Source of the DNA: a marine group bacterium Sva0996 bin134
GTDB lineage: Bacteria; Actinomycetota; Acidimicrobiia; Acidimicrobiales; Bin134
NCBI GenBank assembly: GCA_002239105.1
Contig: MPNQ01000015.1
Location: 1 to 64,000, forward strand
Length of the DNA stretch: 64,000 bases
Reading direction: 5' to 3'
Under the pieces are notes generated by a model. That model was not told where the DNA came from. It did no database searches and saw nothing but the letters and a program-made list of their open reading frames with translations. Positions 25,815-34,918 of the stretch are shown piece after piece. The position numbers and the translations under genes are program-made. Each line of letters starts with the position of its first letter. The first letter of the stretch is position 1.

Positions 25815-26987
25815 CTATTTTGCCCCCGCGGGCCAGTGTTGGCGGTAGCGCTGCACGAGCCAGCGGTTGAACTGCACGTGGGATTCTTCTTGCCAGGAGT
25901 ATCGGCCCCGCACGGCGTAGCGCGATCGCATGCCCCGCTGCACTTTGGTGGTGGCGTCTTGGTCTTGGGCCACAAACACCTGCACCCCGTCGTCGCTGGC
26001 CTGGAACAGGTGGTCGAACATGGGGTGCTCCAGCGAGGTGGGATGCAGCAGATAGCCGATCTCCAGGTCGATGGTCTCGGCTGAGGTGGGCCGCACGATG
26101 AAGAAGAACGCCATGTCGGGGGCGGTGCCGAAGCACAGGGTGGGCGGGATCAACGCGAACGTGGACCGCCAGCGCTCCTCTTCGGTGAGCTTGGGGAACA
26201 CCGGCAGCAGGGCCTTGCGGGTGGCGTTGAACCCGCCGTCGATGTGGGTGTAGCCGTTCTCCCGGAAGATCACGTTGGAGTCGTCCGACCACGGCACCGG
26301 GAAGCGGGCCATCTCCGAGGGGCAGAAATCCTGGATCACCTGGTGGAGGCGGTTGGCGTGGTAGCCGTCGTTGAAGTTCTCGAACATGACCTTCCAGTTC
26401 CAGGGCAGGTCTTCGAGCGTGAAGGTGCCGGGGCACACGCAATTATCGAGTTCATAGTTGGCCAGGTAGGGCTCATACCGCTCCAGGGTGGGGGCCAGCG
26501 GCGGGGCGTCGGGATTGAAGTTGACGAATATGAACCCGTGCCACATCTCCACCGCCAGATTGGGCAGGCCCCAGTCCTCATTGTCGAAGCCCTCGGTGCG
26601 CTCCATGGCCGGGGCACCCATCAGGCGGCCGTCCAGCCGATAGCTCCAGTGGTGGTACGGGCACCGGAAGGAGCGGCTGTTGCCTTCCCCCTCCACCACC
26701 TGCATGCCCCGGTGGCGGCAGATGGCCGAGAAAGCGGCGATGCTGTCGCCCCTTTGACGGGCCACGATGATGGGTTCGCTGCTCACCGAGGTGGTGAACC
26801 AGTCACCCGTCTCGGGAATGCGGCTGGCCACTCCCACACAGCACCACTCGTGTTCAAACAGCGCCTGGCGCTCGAAGGCTAGGAACTCCTCTGAGGTGTA
26901 TATCTCGGGGGGAAGGGTGACCGCATTGGCCACGTCGGTAATCGAGTCGTCGAATGAGCCGAGCAGTTCGCCGGTGAGCATGGTCAT
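25815..26987 (-). CDS. Rieske-type aromatic ring-hydroxylating dioxygenase, alpha subunit
   Basis: 390 residues. The [2Fe-2S] Rieske ligands are C90, H92, C109 and H112 (ICRHRG, RCPYHHW). The catalytic domain shows the mononuclear iron ligands H210 and H215 in NDGYHANRLHQ. Such enzymes insert oxygen into aromatic or other unactivated substrates with electrons from a reductase, which is not encoded nearby. Last gene of a catabolic operon that starts at 33275; five bases follow the ligase gene. Confidence 0.92.
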   Translation of the reverse strand: MTMLTGELLGSFDDSITDVANAVTLPPEIYTSEEFLAFERQALFEHEWCCVGVASRIPETGDWFTTSVSSEPIIVARQRGDSIAAFSAICRHRGMQVVEGEGNSRSFRCPYHHWSYRLDGRLMGAPAMERTEGFDNEDWGLPNLAVEMWHGFIFVNFNPDAPPLAPTLERYEPYLANYELDNCVCPGTFTLEDLPWNWKVMFENFNDGYHANRLHQVIQDFCPSEMARFPVPWSDDSNVIFRENGYTHIDGGFNATRKALLPVFPKLTEEERWRSTFALIPPTLCFGTAPDMAFFFIVRPTSAETIDLEIGYLLHPTSLEHPMFDHLFQASDDGVQVFVAQDQDATTKVQRGMRSRYAVRGRYSWQEESHVQFNRWLVQRYRQHWPAGAK

Positions 26988-26991
26988 GTGG

Positions 26992-28542
26992 TCACCTCCC
27001 TGTCGCCTCCTTAGGGGCCTCGGCCTCTTGTCGTAGCAGGAACTTTCGGATCTTGCCGACGCTGGTGCGGGGTAATTCGTCTATAAGCGTAAACGAGCGG
27101 GGCAGCTTGGCCTTGGTCAGCCGCTGGTTGCACCACGCCGACAGTTCTTCGGCCGCCGGAGGGCTGGCCGGGTCGGCGGCCACCACAAAGGCCACCGGCA
27201 CCTCGTCGCGCACCGGATCGGGTGCCCCTACAACCGCGGCTTCCAGCACCGCGGGGTGAGAGGCCAGCACCGACTCCACCTCGACGATGGAGACGTTTTC
27301 GCCGGCCACCTTGAGCACATCGGAGTGGCGGCCGTCGAAGTAGTGGCGGCCGTCGGGGTCGACCGACGCCCGGTCTCCGGTGCGGAACCAGCCGTCGTCG
27401 GTGAACGAGGCCGCGGTGGTTTCCGGGTCGTCGAGGTAGCCGGCGAACAGCGTTGTGCCGGGTTCGCCTCCCACCAGCACTTCGCCGTCGCGCACGATCA
27501 CCTGGCAACCGGGGGTGACCTGGCCCATGGACGACGGCACGGGGTTGTCGGCCGGCTCGGTTAGCACCGCGGGGATGGTCTCGGTCATGCCGTAGAGCTG
27601 GCGGGGACGGCACCCGAGCCACTGGGACAGGGTTTCGTATTGGTCGTCGGCGATGTTCTGGGCGTACCAGCAATGGCGCAGTGCCACGCCGTCAACTGGA
27701 TTACCCCGGGCCAGGATCATCCGCATCGGGGCAGCGAACAGGCTGGCGCAAGTGGCTTGGTGGCGGGCGGCCTGGGCCAGAAAGCCGCTGGCTGAGAAGG
27801 CAGGCATCAGCGCCACCGAGGCCCCGGTCCAAATGGCCGAGGCGAATGAGTAGTACTGGGCGTTGGCGTGGAACAGAGGCAGAACCACGAGTTGGCGATC
27901 GTCAGGGGTCAGGTCGGCTCGCTCCGCCATGACTTGACCGCAGAAGGCGTAGTTGGCCTGGGTGATCTCCACTCCCTTGGGCCGCCCGGTGGTCCCTGAG
28001 GTGAACATCACCGCGGACCGGTCTCGGGGATCGACCTCGGGCCAGTCCACTCGGGCGCTGCCGGTGAGCGCATCAAGGCTGGCGCTGGCCTCGTCCACCT
28101 CGGTGATGACCATATCGGGACGACCCGCGGCGGCTTGGCGGTACACCCCGGCTCGGTCGGCGGCGCAGAACCCGGCCTGCGGTCGGGTGCGCTCGATGTG
28201 GTCGGCCAATTCCGGCACCTTGCCCATGGGATCGGACGGCACGATCCACGCCCCCAGCCGGCTGGCAGCCAGCCACAAAGCCACAAACGCCGGAGTGTTG
28301 GTCAACGCCAAATGCACCGAGCTGCCCGGCGCAACTTCCCGCTGAATCAACCCCGCAGCCACATCGCTTACAGCCGCGTCAAACTGCTCATAAGTCCAGG
28401 TGGCAACACCCCCGTCGGGCCGCTCAAACACCAAGAACACCGAATCGGATCGTCGGTCAACCGACCGAGCCCACACATCAGCGAACGACGATGGAGTGTG
28501 GGCGAGCAGGCCGTTTTGGACAGGATCAGCCGTCGGACTCAT
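26992..28542 (-). CDS. AMP-dependent acyl-CoA ligase
   Basis: 516 residues. P-loop VMFTSGTTGRPKGV, YGMTETIPAV, TGDRASVDPDGRHYFDGR and the C-terminal SVGKIRKFLLRQ with the catalytic Lys are all intact. It forms a CoA thioester from a carboxylate. Overlaps the HyuB stop by 17 bases. With a Rieske oxygenase, this suggests breakdown of an aromatic or cyclic acid (inference). Confidence 0.93.
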   Translation of the reverse strand: MSPTADPVQNGLLAHTPSSFADVWARSVDRRSDSVFLVFERPDGGVATWTYEQFDAAVSDVAAGLIQREVAPGSSVHLALTNTPAFVALWLAASRLGAWIVPSDPMGKVPELADHIERTRPQAGFCAADRAGVYRQAAAGRPDMVITEVDEASASLDALTGSARVDWPEVDPRDRSAVMFTSGTTGRPKGVEITQANYAFCGQVMAERADLTPDDRQLVVLPLFHANAQYYSFASAIWTGASVALMPAFSASGFLAQAARHQATCASLFAAPMRMILARGNPVDGVALRHCWYAQNIADDQYETLSQWLGCRPRQLYGMTETIPAVLTEPADNPVPSSMGQVTPGCQVIVRDGEVLVGGEPGTTLFAGYLDDPETTAASFTDDGWFRTGDRASVDPDGRHYFDGRHSDVLKVAGENVSIVEVESVLASHPAVLEAAVVGAPDPVRDEVPVAFVVAADPASPPAAEELSAWCNQRLTKAKLPRSFTLIDELPRTSVGKIRKFLLRQEAEAPKEATGR

Positions 28543-30178
28543 CAGGAGCCCCGTAGCCTCCGCCGCCGGGGAGATTGAGGCTCACGACGTCGTCGGGGTT
28601 GAGGGTGATGCGGCTCTGGGTGGTTACCGGCTCGCCGTTCACCTCGAACGAGCCCGCCTGGCCGGGACCCCCGCCGAAGATACCCTGGGGCGGGTCGGAC
28701 AGGCGGCTGGTCACCGCGTTGAGCAGCCAGGGGCGGGAGGTGTCCACGGTGAACTCGATGGTCTGGCCCTTGCCTCCCGGTTGGGCGCCGGGCCCCTCGG
28801 AGCCGGGTCGCAGCGCCTTGCGGGTAAAGCGCACCGGTGCGGAGGCCTCTACCACCTCGATGGGCACCGCGCTCACCCCGGTTGGATAGGAGCAGGCGTC
28901 CAAGCCCGGCTTGGACGCCCGTGCTCCCACCCCTCCGGCGTAAGTAAACATAGCGGTGATGAACGGGCTGCCGTCGTCGTGGTTGCCGCTCACCTGCATG
29001 GTCCACACCGCGCCCGCCCCCTCGGCCATGGACTCCTGCGGCTTGACCTGGGCCAGGGCCTTGAGCAGGGCGTTGGGCAAGAACATGCCCACCACATGGC
29101 GGGCGGTGCCCGGCTGGGGCAGCACTGCGTTGACGATCGACCCCTCGGGGGCGGTCATCTTGATCGGGGCCAGGCTGCCGTGGTTGTTGGGGATCTCGGG
29201 GTTCAGCACCGAGCGCACGGTGAACGTGGTGTAGGCGTGGGTGTAGTTGCGGACCACGTTGATGCCCCACGGGCTGGCCTCCGACGTGCCGGCATAGTCC
29301 ACGAAGATCTCCCCGACATCGGGGTCCACCCGCAGTGAGCACACGATGTCGATGCGGCTGCCGTCGGCCAGATCCAACACGGCGTCGGCCTGGTACTCCC
29401 CCGGGTCCAGCTCGGCGATGCTGGCCCGGGTGGCCGCCTCGGAGCGGTCGATGATCTCGTCGGCCAGCGCCTCGATGTCGTCGAGGTCGTAGGCGTCGCA
29501 CAGGGAGGCCAGGCGCTGGGCGCCCACCTCTCCCGATGCCATCTGGGCGTGCAGGTCGCCGGCCATGTGGTCGGGCTGGCGGACGTTGGACAAGATGAAC
29601 TTCCACACGTCCTCGTTGCGCTCGCCGCCGCGCATGAGCTTGCAGATGGGGATCCACAGGCCCTCTTCGAAGCAGTCCCGGGCCCCGGCGCCGATTCCGT
29701 AGCCGCCGACGTCGGTGTGGTGGATGGTGGAGCCGAAGTAGGCGATGGGCACGGGGTCGCCGCCCGCCGCCGGGGTGCGCCACACCGGCACCAGCACGGT
29801 CACGTCCAGCAGTTGGCCCGCGGTGAGATAGGGGTCGTTGGTGATCAACACGTCACCGGGCTCGAGGGCGTCGGTGGGGAACTCCTCCAACATGTTGGCC
29901 GCCCCGATGGCCAGCGAGTTGATGTGGCCGGGAGTGCCGGTTACCGCTTGGGCCACCATGCGCCCCCGCTTGTCGAACACTGCGTTGGCCAAGTCGCCGG
30001 CTTCCCGCACGATGGGGCTGAACGCGGCCCGCTGGAGCGCCCGGGCCTGCTCGTTCACCACCGATATAAGCGACTGCCACAAGATCTCTAGTTGAATGGG
30101 GTCGTAGGCGGAGACTTCTTGAGGACTTGTCTTGTTTTGGTTCATGGAGCTGCTCTGGTTCCTCGCTGAGATCATCAT
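28526..30178 (-). CDS. hyuB: Hydantoinase B/oxoprolinase family protein
   Basis: About 550 residues. The start is uncertain: an ATG at 30178 overlaps the HyuA stop (ATGA) while another lies at 30145; upstream extension to 30244 is rejected. Conserved parts include FSPIVREAGDLANAVFD, TNDPYLTAGQLLDVTV, and the final LPGGGGYGAP. HyuB works with HyuA as an ATP-dependent hydantoinase, acetone carboxylase-like or oxoprolinase-like complex. The substrate cannot be assigned. Confidence 0.9.
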   Translation of the reverse strand: MMISARNQSSSMNQNKTSPQEVSAYDPIQLEILWQSLISVVNEQARALQRAAFSPIVREAGDLANAVFDKRGRMVAQAVTGTPGHINSLAIGAANMLEEFPTDALEPGDVLITNDPYLTAGQLLDVTVLVPVWRTPAAGGDPVPIAYFGSTIHHTDVGGYGIGAGARDCFEEGLWIPICKLMRGGERNEDVWKFILSNVRQPDHMAGDLHAQMASGEVGAQRLASLCDAYDLDDIEALADEIIDRSEAATRASIAELDPGEYQADAVLDLADGSRIDIVCSLRVDPDVGEIFVDYAGTSEASPWGINVVRNYTHAYTTFTVRSVLNPEIPNNHGSLAPIKMTAPEGSIVNAVLPQPGTARHVVGMFLPNALLKALAQVKPQESMAEGAGAVWTMQVSGNHDDGSPFITAMFTYAGGVGARASKPGLDACSYPTGVSAVPIEVVEASAPVRFTRKALRPGSEGPGAQPGGKGQTIEFTVDTSRPWLLNAVTSRLSDPPQGIFGGGPGQAGSFEVNGEPVTTQSRITLNPDDVVSLNLPGGGGYGAPDESDG

Positions 30179-32377
30179 TTGGGAGTCGGCCTGGTCTCCC
30201 GGACGGCGACGAGACAAGCGTCGTGAGAAACCGTCACGTGCCAACCGGGGCGTATGACCGAGGTTGTCTCCCGTTCTTCCACTAGGGCGGGACCGGGGAA
30301 GGCCGAGCCGATAGCCAGATCGGCGCGGCGGTACACCGGGACTTCTATTTCGTCTTGCTCCCGACCGAACACCGCGGTGCGGGTCGAAGCTGGCTCAAGC
30401 GTGCTTGCGGCTGTGGTATGAGGCCCCTCGGCATCGGCTTCGGCGATCTCAGCCGGGTCGGCTCGGGCCGAGAGGCGCCAAGTGACCACCTCGATGGCCA
30501 CATCTTCGATGGTCATTCCGTAGATGCGGCGGTATTCGGCCTCGAATGCTCCGACTATCTCGTCGTCGGAGGCTTCCCAAGAATCTCCCTCGCCCACCCA
30601 AATGGTGATCTCATTGCCCTGGCCGGTGTAGCGGGCGTCGATGCCGTAGCGGAAGCCGATGTCGGCTTCGGGCACGCCGGCGCTGAGCAGCACCCGGCGG
30701 CCCTCTTCTCGCAACTCGTCGAGCAGACCATCTCGCTCGGCGGGGTCGATTTCGGCCAGTTTCACCGGCATGGAGCGGGCCAAGTCGATCCGCACCGGCG
30801 ACACCAGCGTTCCGAAGGCCGACAACACGCTGGCGTTCACCGGGAACACCACCCGATCGGAGTCCAACAGCTCGGCCACCCGGCAGGCGTGGGGCGGTCC
30901 GGCACCGCCGAAGGCCAGCACGGTGACCCCCCGCAAGTCCACCCCCCGCTCCACCGCGTGCATGCGGGCGGCCGCGGCCATGTTCTGGCTGACCACCTCG
31001 TACATTCCCGCGGCGGTGTCGGTGACCGACAGACCGAGGCCGTCGGCCAACGGTTCGACGGCCCCCTGGGCAAGGCCGGCGTCCAGAGGCATGTCGCCGC
31101 CCAGAAAGGCGTCGGGGTCCAACAGCCCGAGCACCACATCGGCGTCGGTCACCGCCGGCTGGTCGCCGCCCTGGGCGTAACAGGCCGGTCCGGGATCGGC
31201 CCCGGACGACTCGGGGCCCACCTTGAGCAGCCCGAACTGGTCGAGGTGGGCCAAGCTGCCGCCCCCGGCGCCGATTTCCACCAGATCGACAGAGGGCACC
31301 GACACGGGGAATCCCGATCCCTTCTTGAACCGGTAGCGGCGGGCCACCTCGAAGGTGTTGGTGAGCGCGGGCTCGCCGTCTTCCACCAGGGTGGCTTTGG
31401 CGGTGGTGCCGCCCATGTCGAAGGCCAGCAGCCGGTCTTCCCCCATGCGGTTGGCGAACCATCGGGCGGCCAGGGCACCGGCGGCTGGTCCCGACTCCAC
31501 CAGCCGGATCGGGGCGGAGGCCCAGCGGCCGTCCTCCCCCCGGGGGGTGGCCAACCCCCGGGGCGCCCGGGGCCCCGGCGGCTGCCCCCGCCCCCCCCAG
31601 CCGGATCGGGGCGGCGGCCGCGTCGTCGGCCGACACCCCCCCGCCGTTGGACAGCATCATCACCACCGACCCGCCGAACCCCTCGGCCGACAGCCACTTC
31701 TCTAGCTCGTCCAGATAAGGCCCGATGATCGGCATGGTGGCGGCGTTGCAGGCCGCGGTGATCATGCGGGGGTACTCCCTGATCTGGGGAGAAATGTCAG
31801 CCGAGGCGCACACCGGCACCCCCAGCTCCCGGCGCAGCTCGTTGGCCAGCAGCCGCTCGTTGGCCGGGTTGACATAGGAGTTGAGCAAGCACACCGCCAC
31901 TGACTCGACCCGGGCCTCGGCCAGTTCGCCGACCAGCGCGGAGATGGCCTCAGGCGACGGCACCGCCAGAACTTCGCCGGTGGCCGCGGTGCGCTCGTCG
32001 ATCTCAAAGGTGAGTTCCCGGCCTATGGGCGGGTCGGGGAACTCGATCTGGAGGTCGTACATGTCGTAGCGGTGCTCGTCGCGGATCAGCAGGGTGTCGC
32101 CGAAGCCGGAGGTGGTGACCAAGCCTGCCCGACCGGTCTTGTTCTCAATCAGGGCGTTGGTGATGAGCGTGGTGGCGTGGACGATGGGAGCGGTGATGTC
32201 GCCGGGGGCCACTCCGGCCCGCCTCAAGAGCTGGCCCACCGCAGTCTGCACCCCTTCGAGGGGGGCGGCCGGGGTGGTGAGGGCCTTGTTGACCGTTACC
32301 TCGCCGGTGGCGGCGTCCAGCAGCACTGCATCGGTGAACGTGCCCCCGATGTCAACCGCCAGCCGCCAGTCGGACAC
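30175..32377 (-). CDS. hyuA: Hydantoinase A/oxoprolinase family protein, frameshifted by 97-bp insertion
   Basis: The N-terminal half (from 32377) starts with LAVDIGGTFTDAVLLD, the ATP-binding signature, and stays in frame to about 31600 (MLSNGGGVSADDAAAAPIRL). The rest resumes in another frame from about 31516 (APIRLVESGPAAGALAARW) to 30175, with FDMGGTTAKATLV and FGGAGPPHACRVAE. Between them lies a 97-base segment flanked by an 18-base direct repeat; removing exactly 97 bases restores one continuous frame of about 700 residues, the normal HyuA length. Most likely intact in the organism. Confidence 0.88.
31500..31614 (-). repeat. 97-bp corrupted tandem duplication inside hyuA
   Basis: CCAGCCGGATCGGGGCGG occurs at 31500-31517 and 31597-31614. 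The bases before the second copy align with those before the first (for example ACCATCGGGCGG becomes ACCCCCGGGGCG), with A/T replaced by C or G. The insertion is not a multiple of three. The same signature as at 16591-16675. Confidence 0.85.
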
Positions 32378-32381
32378 GGCG

Positions 32382-32765
32382 TTAGCCCGCCATCAGATCG
32401 TCGCGGGGCGGGGTGAACACGTCGAGGATCCAGCACTCCCCGTACTCGTCGTCTCCGATGAACACCGAGTCGCCGTGCCACACCCCTTTGGGCGCGATAT
32501 AGGCCTCGCCCTCGCCCAATACCACCCGCTCCTCGCTGTCGGGGTCGTCGTTGATGCGGAAGTCGAGCTTGCCCCGCACGATGATGCCGAGCTGCTCGTG
32601 ATCTTCGTGGCGGTGCAGGAACGACCCGGTTACGCCTCCGGTTATGCGCCAGAAGCAGAGCTGGAGCCCGTCACCGGTGATGACCCGGCGGCGGAAGCCC
32701 TCCCGATCGGTGTTGGCGAACAGGTCGTCGTCGTAGAAGTAGCAGTACTGGTTGGTGAGATTCAT
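32382..32765 (-). CDS. Cupin-domain protein
   Basis: 127 residues, a single cupin barrel. Metal-binding motif 1 is GSFLHRHEDHEQLGIIVRG, and motif 2 includes GEAYIAPKGVWHGD. It lies between the VOC protein and HyuA, four bases from HyuA, so it belongs to the catabolic operon. It could be a metal-dependent small-molecule enzyme or a sensor; unknown. Confidence 0.85.
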   Translation of the reverse strand: MNLTNQYCYFYDDDLFANTDREGFRRRVITGDGLQLCFWRITGGVTGSFLHRHEDHEQLGIIVRGKLDFRINDDPDSEERVVLGEGEAYIAPKGVWHGDSVFIGDDEYGECWILDVFTPPRDDLMAG

Positions 32766-32792
32766 GGCTGCGGCCCCGGTTGCCTCGGTTGC

Positions 32793-33275
32793 CTAATCGT
32801 CAGTAACCAAAGCGGCGAATCGGCGCTGCTCGTGAGCGAGGTCCAGCGGGCGGATGATGGCCTGGTTTTCCTCATCGCCCCAGTGCTCGGCGGGCACCAG
32901 CCACATCACCTCGAACTCCAGGCCGTCGGGGTCTTTGGCGTAGAGGCTCTTGTTGGCCCCGTGATCGCTCTCCCCGGACAGCGCGCCCGCATCCATCAGC
33001 CGCTGGCGGATAGCGGCCAACTCGTCGAGGGTGGGCACCTCCCAAGCGATGTGGTACATCCCCACCGACCGGCGGCCAGCCGACGAAGGCTCAGCCCCGT
33101 CGCCAATGGAGAAGAAGGCGATGTCGTGATGGTTCTCCGACGCTGGTGCCCGCATGAACACAAACTGCCCCGGCTCGTCGATGATGGTCTCAAACCCCAG
33201 CACCTCCGCATAAAACTCCTGCTGCCGCCGAGCATCGCGCACATACAGCACCGCATGGTTCATCCCCGTGATCAT
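32793..33275 (-). CDS. VOC family protein (glyoxalase/extradiol dioxygenase fold)
   Basis: 160 residues. Starts with MNHAVLYVRDARRQQEFYAEVLGFE, the usual VOC beginning with a metal-ligand His, and ends FEVMWLVP with a Glu ligand position; YHIAWEVPTLDEL supplies the second half. First gene of the catabolic operon. Candidate for ring cleavage or isomerisation in the pathway with the Rieske oxygenase (inference). Confidence 0.87.
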   Translation of the reverse strand: MITGMNHAVLYVRDARRQQEFYAEVLGFETIIDEPGQFVFMRAPASENHHDIAFFSIGDGAEPSSAGRRSVGMYHIAWEVPTLDELAAIRQRLMDAGALSGESDHGANKSLYAKDPDGLEFEVMWLVPAEHWGDEENQAIIRPLDLAHEQRRFAALVTDD

Positions 33276-33355
33276 CGGCCTGCCCCTCTCATACCCCCCT
33301 CAGCGTACCCAATCCCAAGAGCGGCCCCATCAGGTAGCAAGCACTTCAACCACCA

Positions 33356-33453
33356 GGCCCCACCCCAGCGCAGCATCAGCTCAAATGGCAAGGGTTTGGC
33401 CCTGGCAGCGGGATCATTACCGCCGGCCCCACCCCAGCGCAGCATCAGCTCAA
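33356..33453. repeat. 29-bp direct repeat at the 3' end of the HNH gene
   Basis: GGCCCCACCCCAGCGCAGCA plus TCAGCTCAA occurs at 33356-33384 and 33425-33453, a 69-base period. The second copy covers the HNH stop codon. It probably reflects a local duplication; no terminal inverted repeats are seen. Confidence 0.85.
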
Positions 33454-34740
33454 CAGCAGCTGTGTGGAATCTCTGGGCTGCCAGTTGGTGATGCCCCTTT
33501 CGGGGAAGGCATCGGGAAAGATGTCGGCGCTGGACTGCGATTCTGAGGGCGATGGTCCCGATCGTGCCTGCCCAGGCGGGTAGTCGGCGTAGGGCGCCGG
33601 CGGCGGTCTCAGTTCGTAGGTGCCGTTTCGGTCTTGGTGGACTGTCCAGCCGTCGTCGTGGATGTTGTGGTGGCATCTCTTGCAGACCAGCACCAGGTTG
33701 TCGATGTCGGTGCGCCCGCCCCTCAGCCACTCTTCGATGTGGTGGGCCTCGCACCACACCGCTGATCGTCCGCAACCGATGCAGTGCTTGTCGCGGATGA
33801 TCAGCGCAGCCCTCTGAGCTTCGGTAGCCAGGCGGTATTTGCGCCCCACCCACAGTTCCTGATTCTTGGTGTCGAACGCAGAAGGCACGATGTCGGCGTT
33901 GCAGGCCAGCCGCAGAGCCTCAGGCACCGGCAAAGGCGTGCCGTCGACCAGGCGGGCATCGGCCAGCTTCTGATTCAGCGCGTCCCAGTCGGCAGTCAAG
34001 ATCAGCGTGGCGCCCTGCGGCTTCCGGTTGCCGGGGTCGGCGCAAACCAGATTCTCCAAGGCGTCGGCCATCCGCTGGTCGAACGCGGTCTGATCGCCCG
34101 CGTCGCTGTCGTTGCTCTGGCGGCGAACCTCGTCGGCCAGCGCCGCCTCGATCCGGTTCCCCGCAACCGGGTCGAACCGCCCGTTCAAAACGAACATGCC
34201 GTCGTCAGAAGACTTGAAAAAACGAAACGAGCGCCGCTCCCGCTGCTTGGCCATCAACGACTTGCCGTCGTCACCCGACTGCTCATGCTGATGGTCGCGC
34301 AACGTGCGGGAGAAAGTGCCGAAATCCTCGCGCCGGGCCGCGTCAACCAGCACCGCCTCATCAACCGGCCCCTGCGAAGCAGCCTTGGCGATCTGAGCAG
34401 CGTGGGCCGCGGGAATCTCCCCCGCACCCAAAGCATCCAGTGTCTCAGGAACCTTGGTGAGCTGAGAAGCCGTCTCCACCTCCCGGCGGGCCTGCTGCTT
34501 GGAGGCCTGAAGCTCCTCCAACACCACCCGCCGGGCCAATCCCTCGCCTCCCCGGCAGGAATACTCAGCCAGCGCAGCCGTCTTCATCGCCGCCAGCCGG
34601 GCCTCGGCTTTCTTGATCAACCCCAGCCGCGACCGCAGCTCGGACAGCGACAGCCCGGCGATGTCAACCGCCTCCGGCCAAACCGGCCCGGAAGGCTCGC
34701 TATCGGCCCGTTTCCCCTGCTCAAGAGCTCTAAACTCCAT
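33445..34740 (-). CDS. HNH endonuclease with DUF222 (13E12-type) domain
   Basis: 431 residues. The helical DUF222 part covers roughly 30-290 (SLSELRSRLGLIKKAEARLAA). The HNH nuclease follows: CIGCGRSAVWCEAHHIEEW, then DIDNLVLVCKRCHHNIH, with two zinc Cys pairs and the catalytic His. The 13E12 family is repeated in many actinobacterial genomes and often lies in mobile or variable regions. Its role here is unknown. The 29-bp repeat overlaps its end. Confidence 0.9.
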   Translation of the reverse strand: MEFRALEQGKRADSEPSGPVWPEAVDIAGLSLSELRSRLGLIKKAEARLAAMKTAALAEYSCRGGEGLARRVVLEELQASKQQARREVETASQLTKVPETLDALGAGEIPAAHAAQIAKAASQGPVDEAVLVDAARREDFGTFSRTLRDHQHEQSGDDGKSLMAKQRERRSFRFFKSSDDGMFVLNGRFDPVAGNRIEAALADEVRRQSNDSDAGDQTAFDQRMADALENLVCADPGNRKPQGATLILTADWDALNQKLADARLVDGTPLPVPEALRLACNADIVPSAFDTKNQELWVGRKYRLATEAQRAALIIRDKHCIGCGRSAVWCEAHHIEEWLRGGRTDIDNLVLVCKRCHHNIHDDGWTVHQDRNGTYELRPPPAPYADYPPGQARSGPSPSESQSSADIFPDAFPERGITNWQPRDSTQLLLS

Positions 34741-34918
34741 ACATGCAAGTATACCGACCCCAGTGACAACAACCCCCTGAAATAGCGGGGATAAGCGGGA
34801 TTATCTTGTCATTTGTTGAATTAGATCTGAACTGAAGCAACATGGCTCACATCTCTCCCACAGTTCAATTTCCGCAGCCGGCTGTCTCAGGGTAGGTGGC
34901 GAGCGGCGGCCGCCAAGC

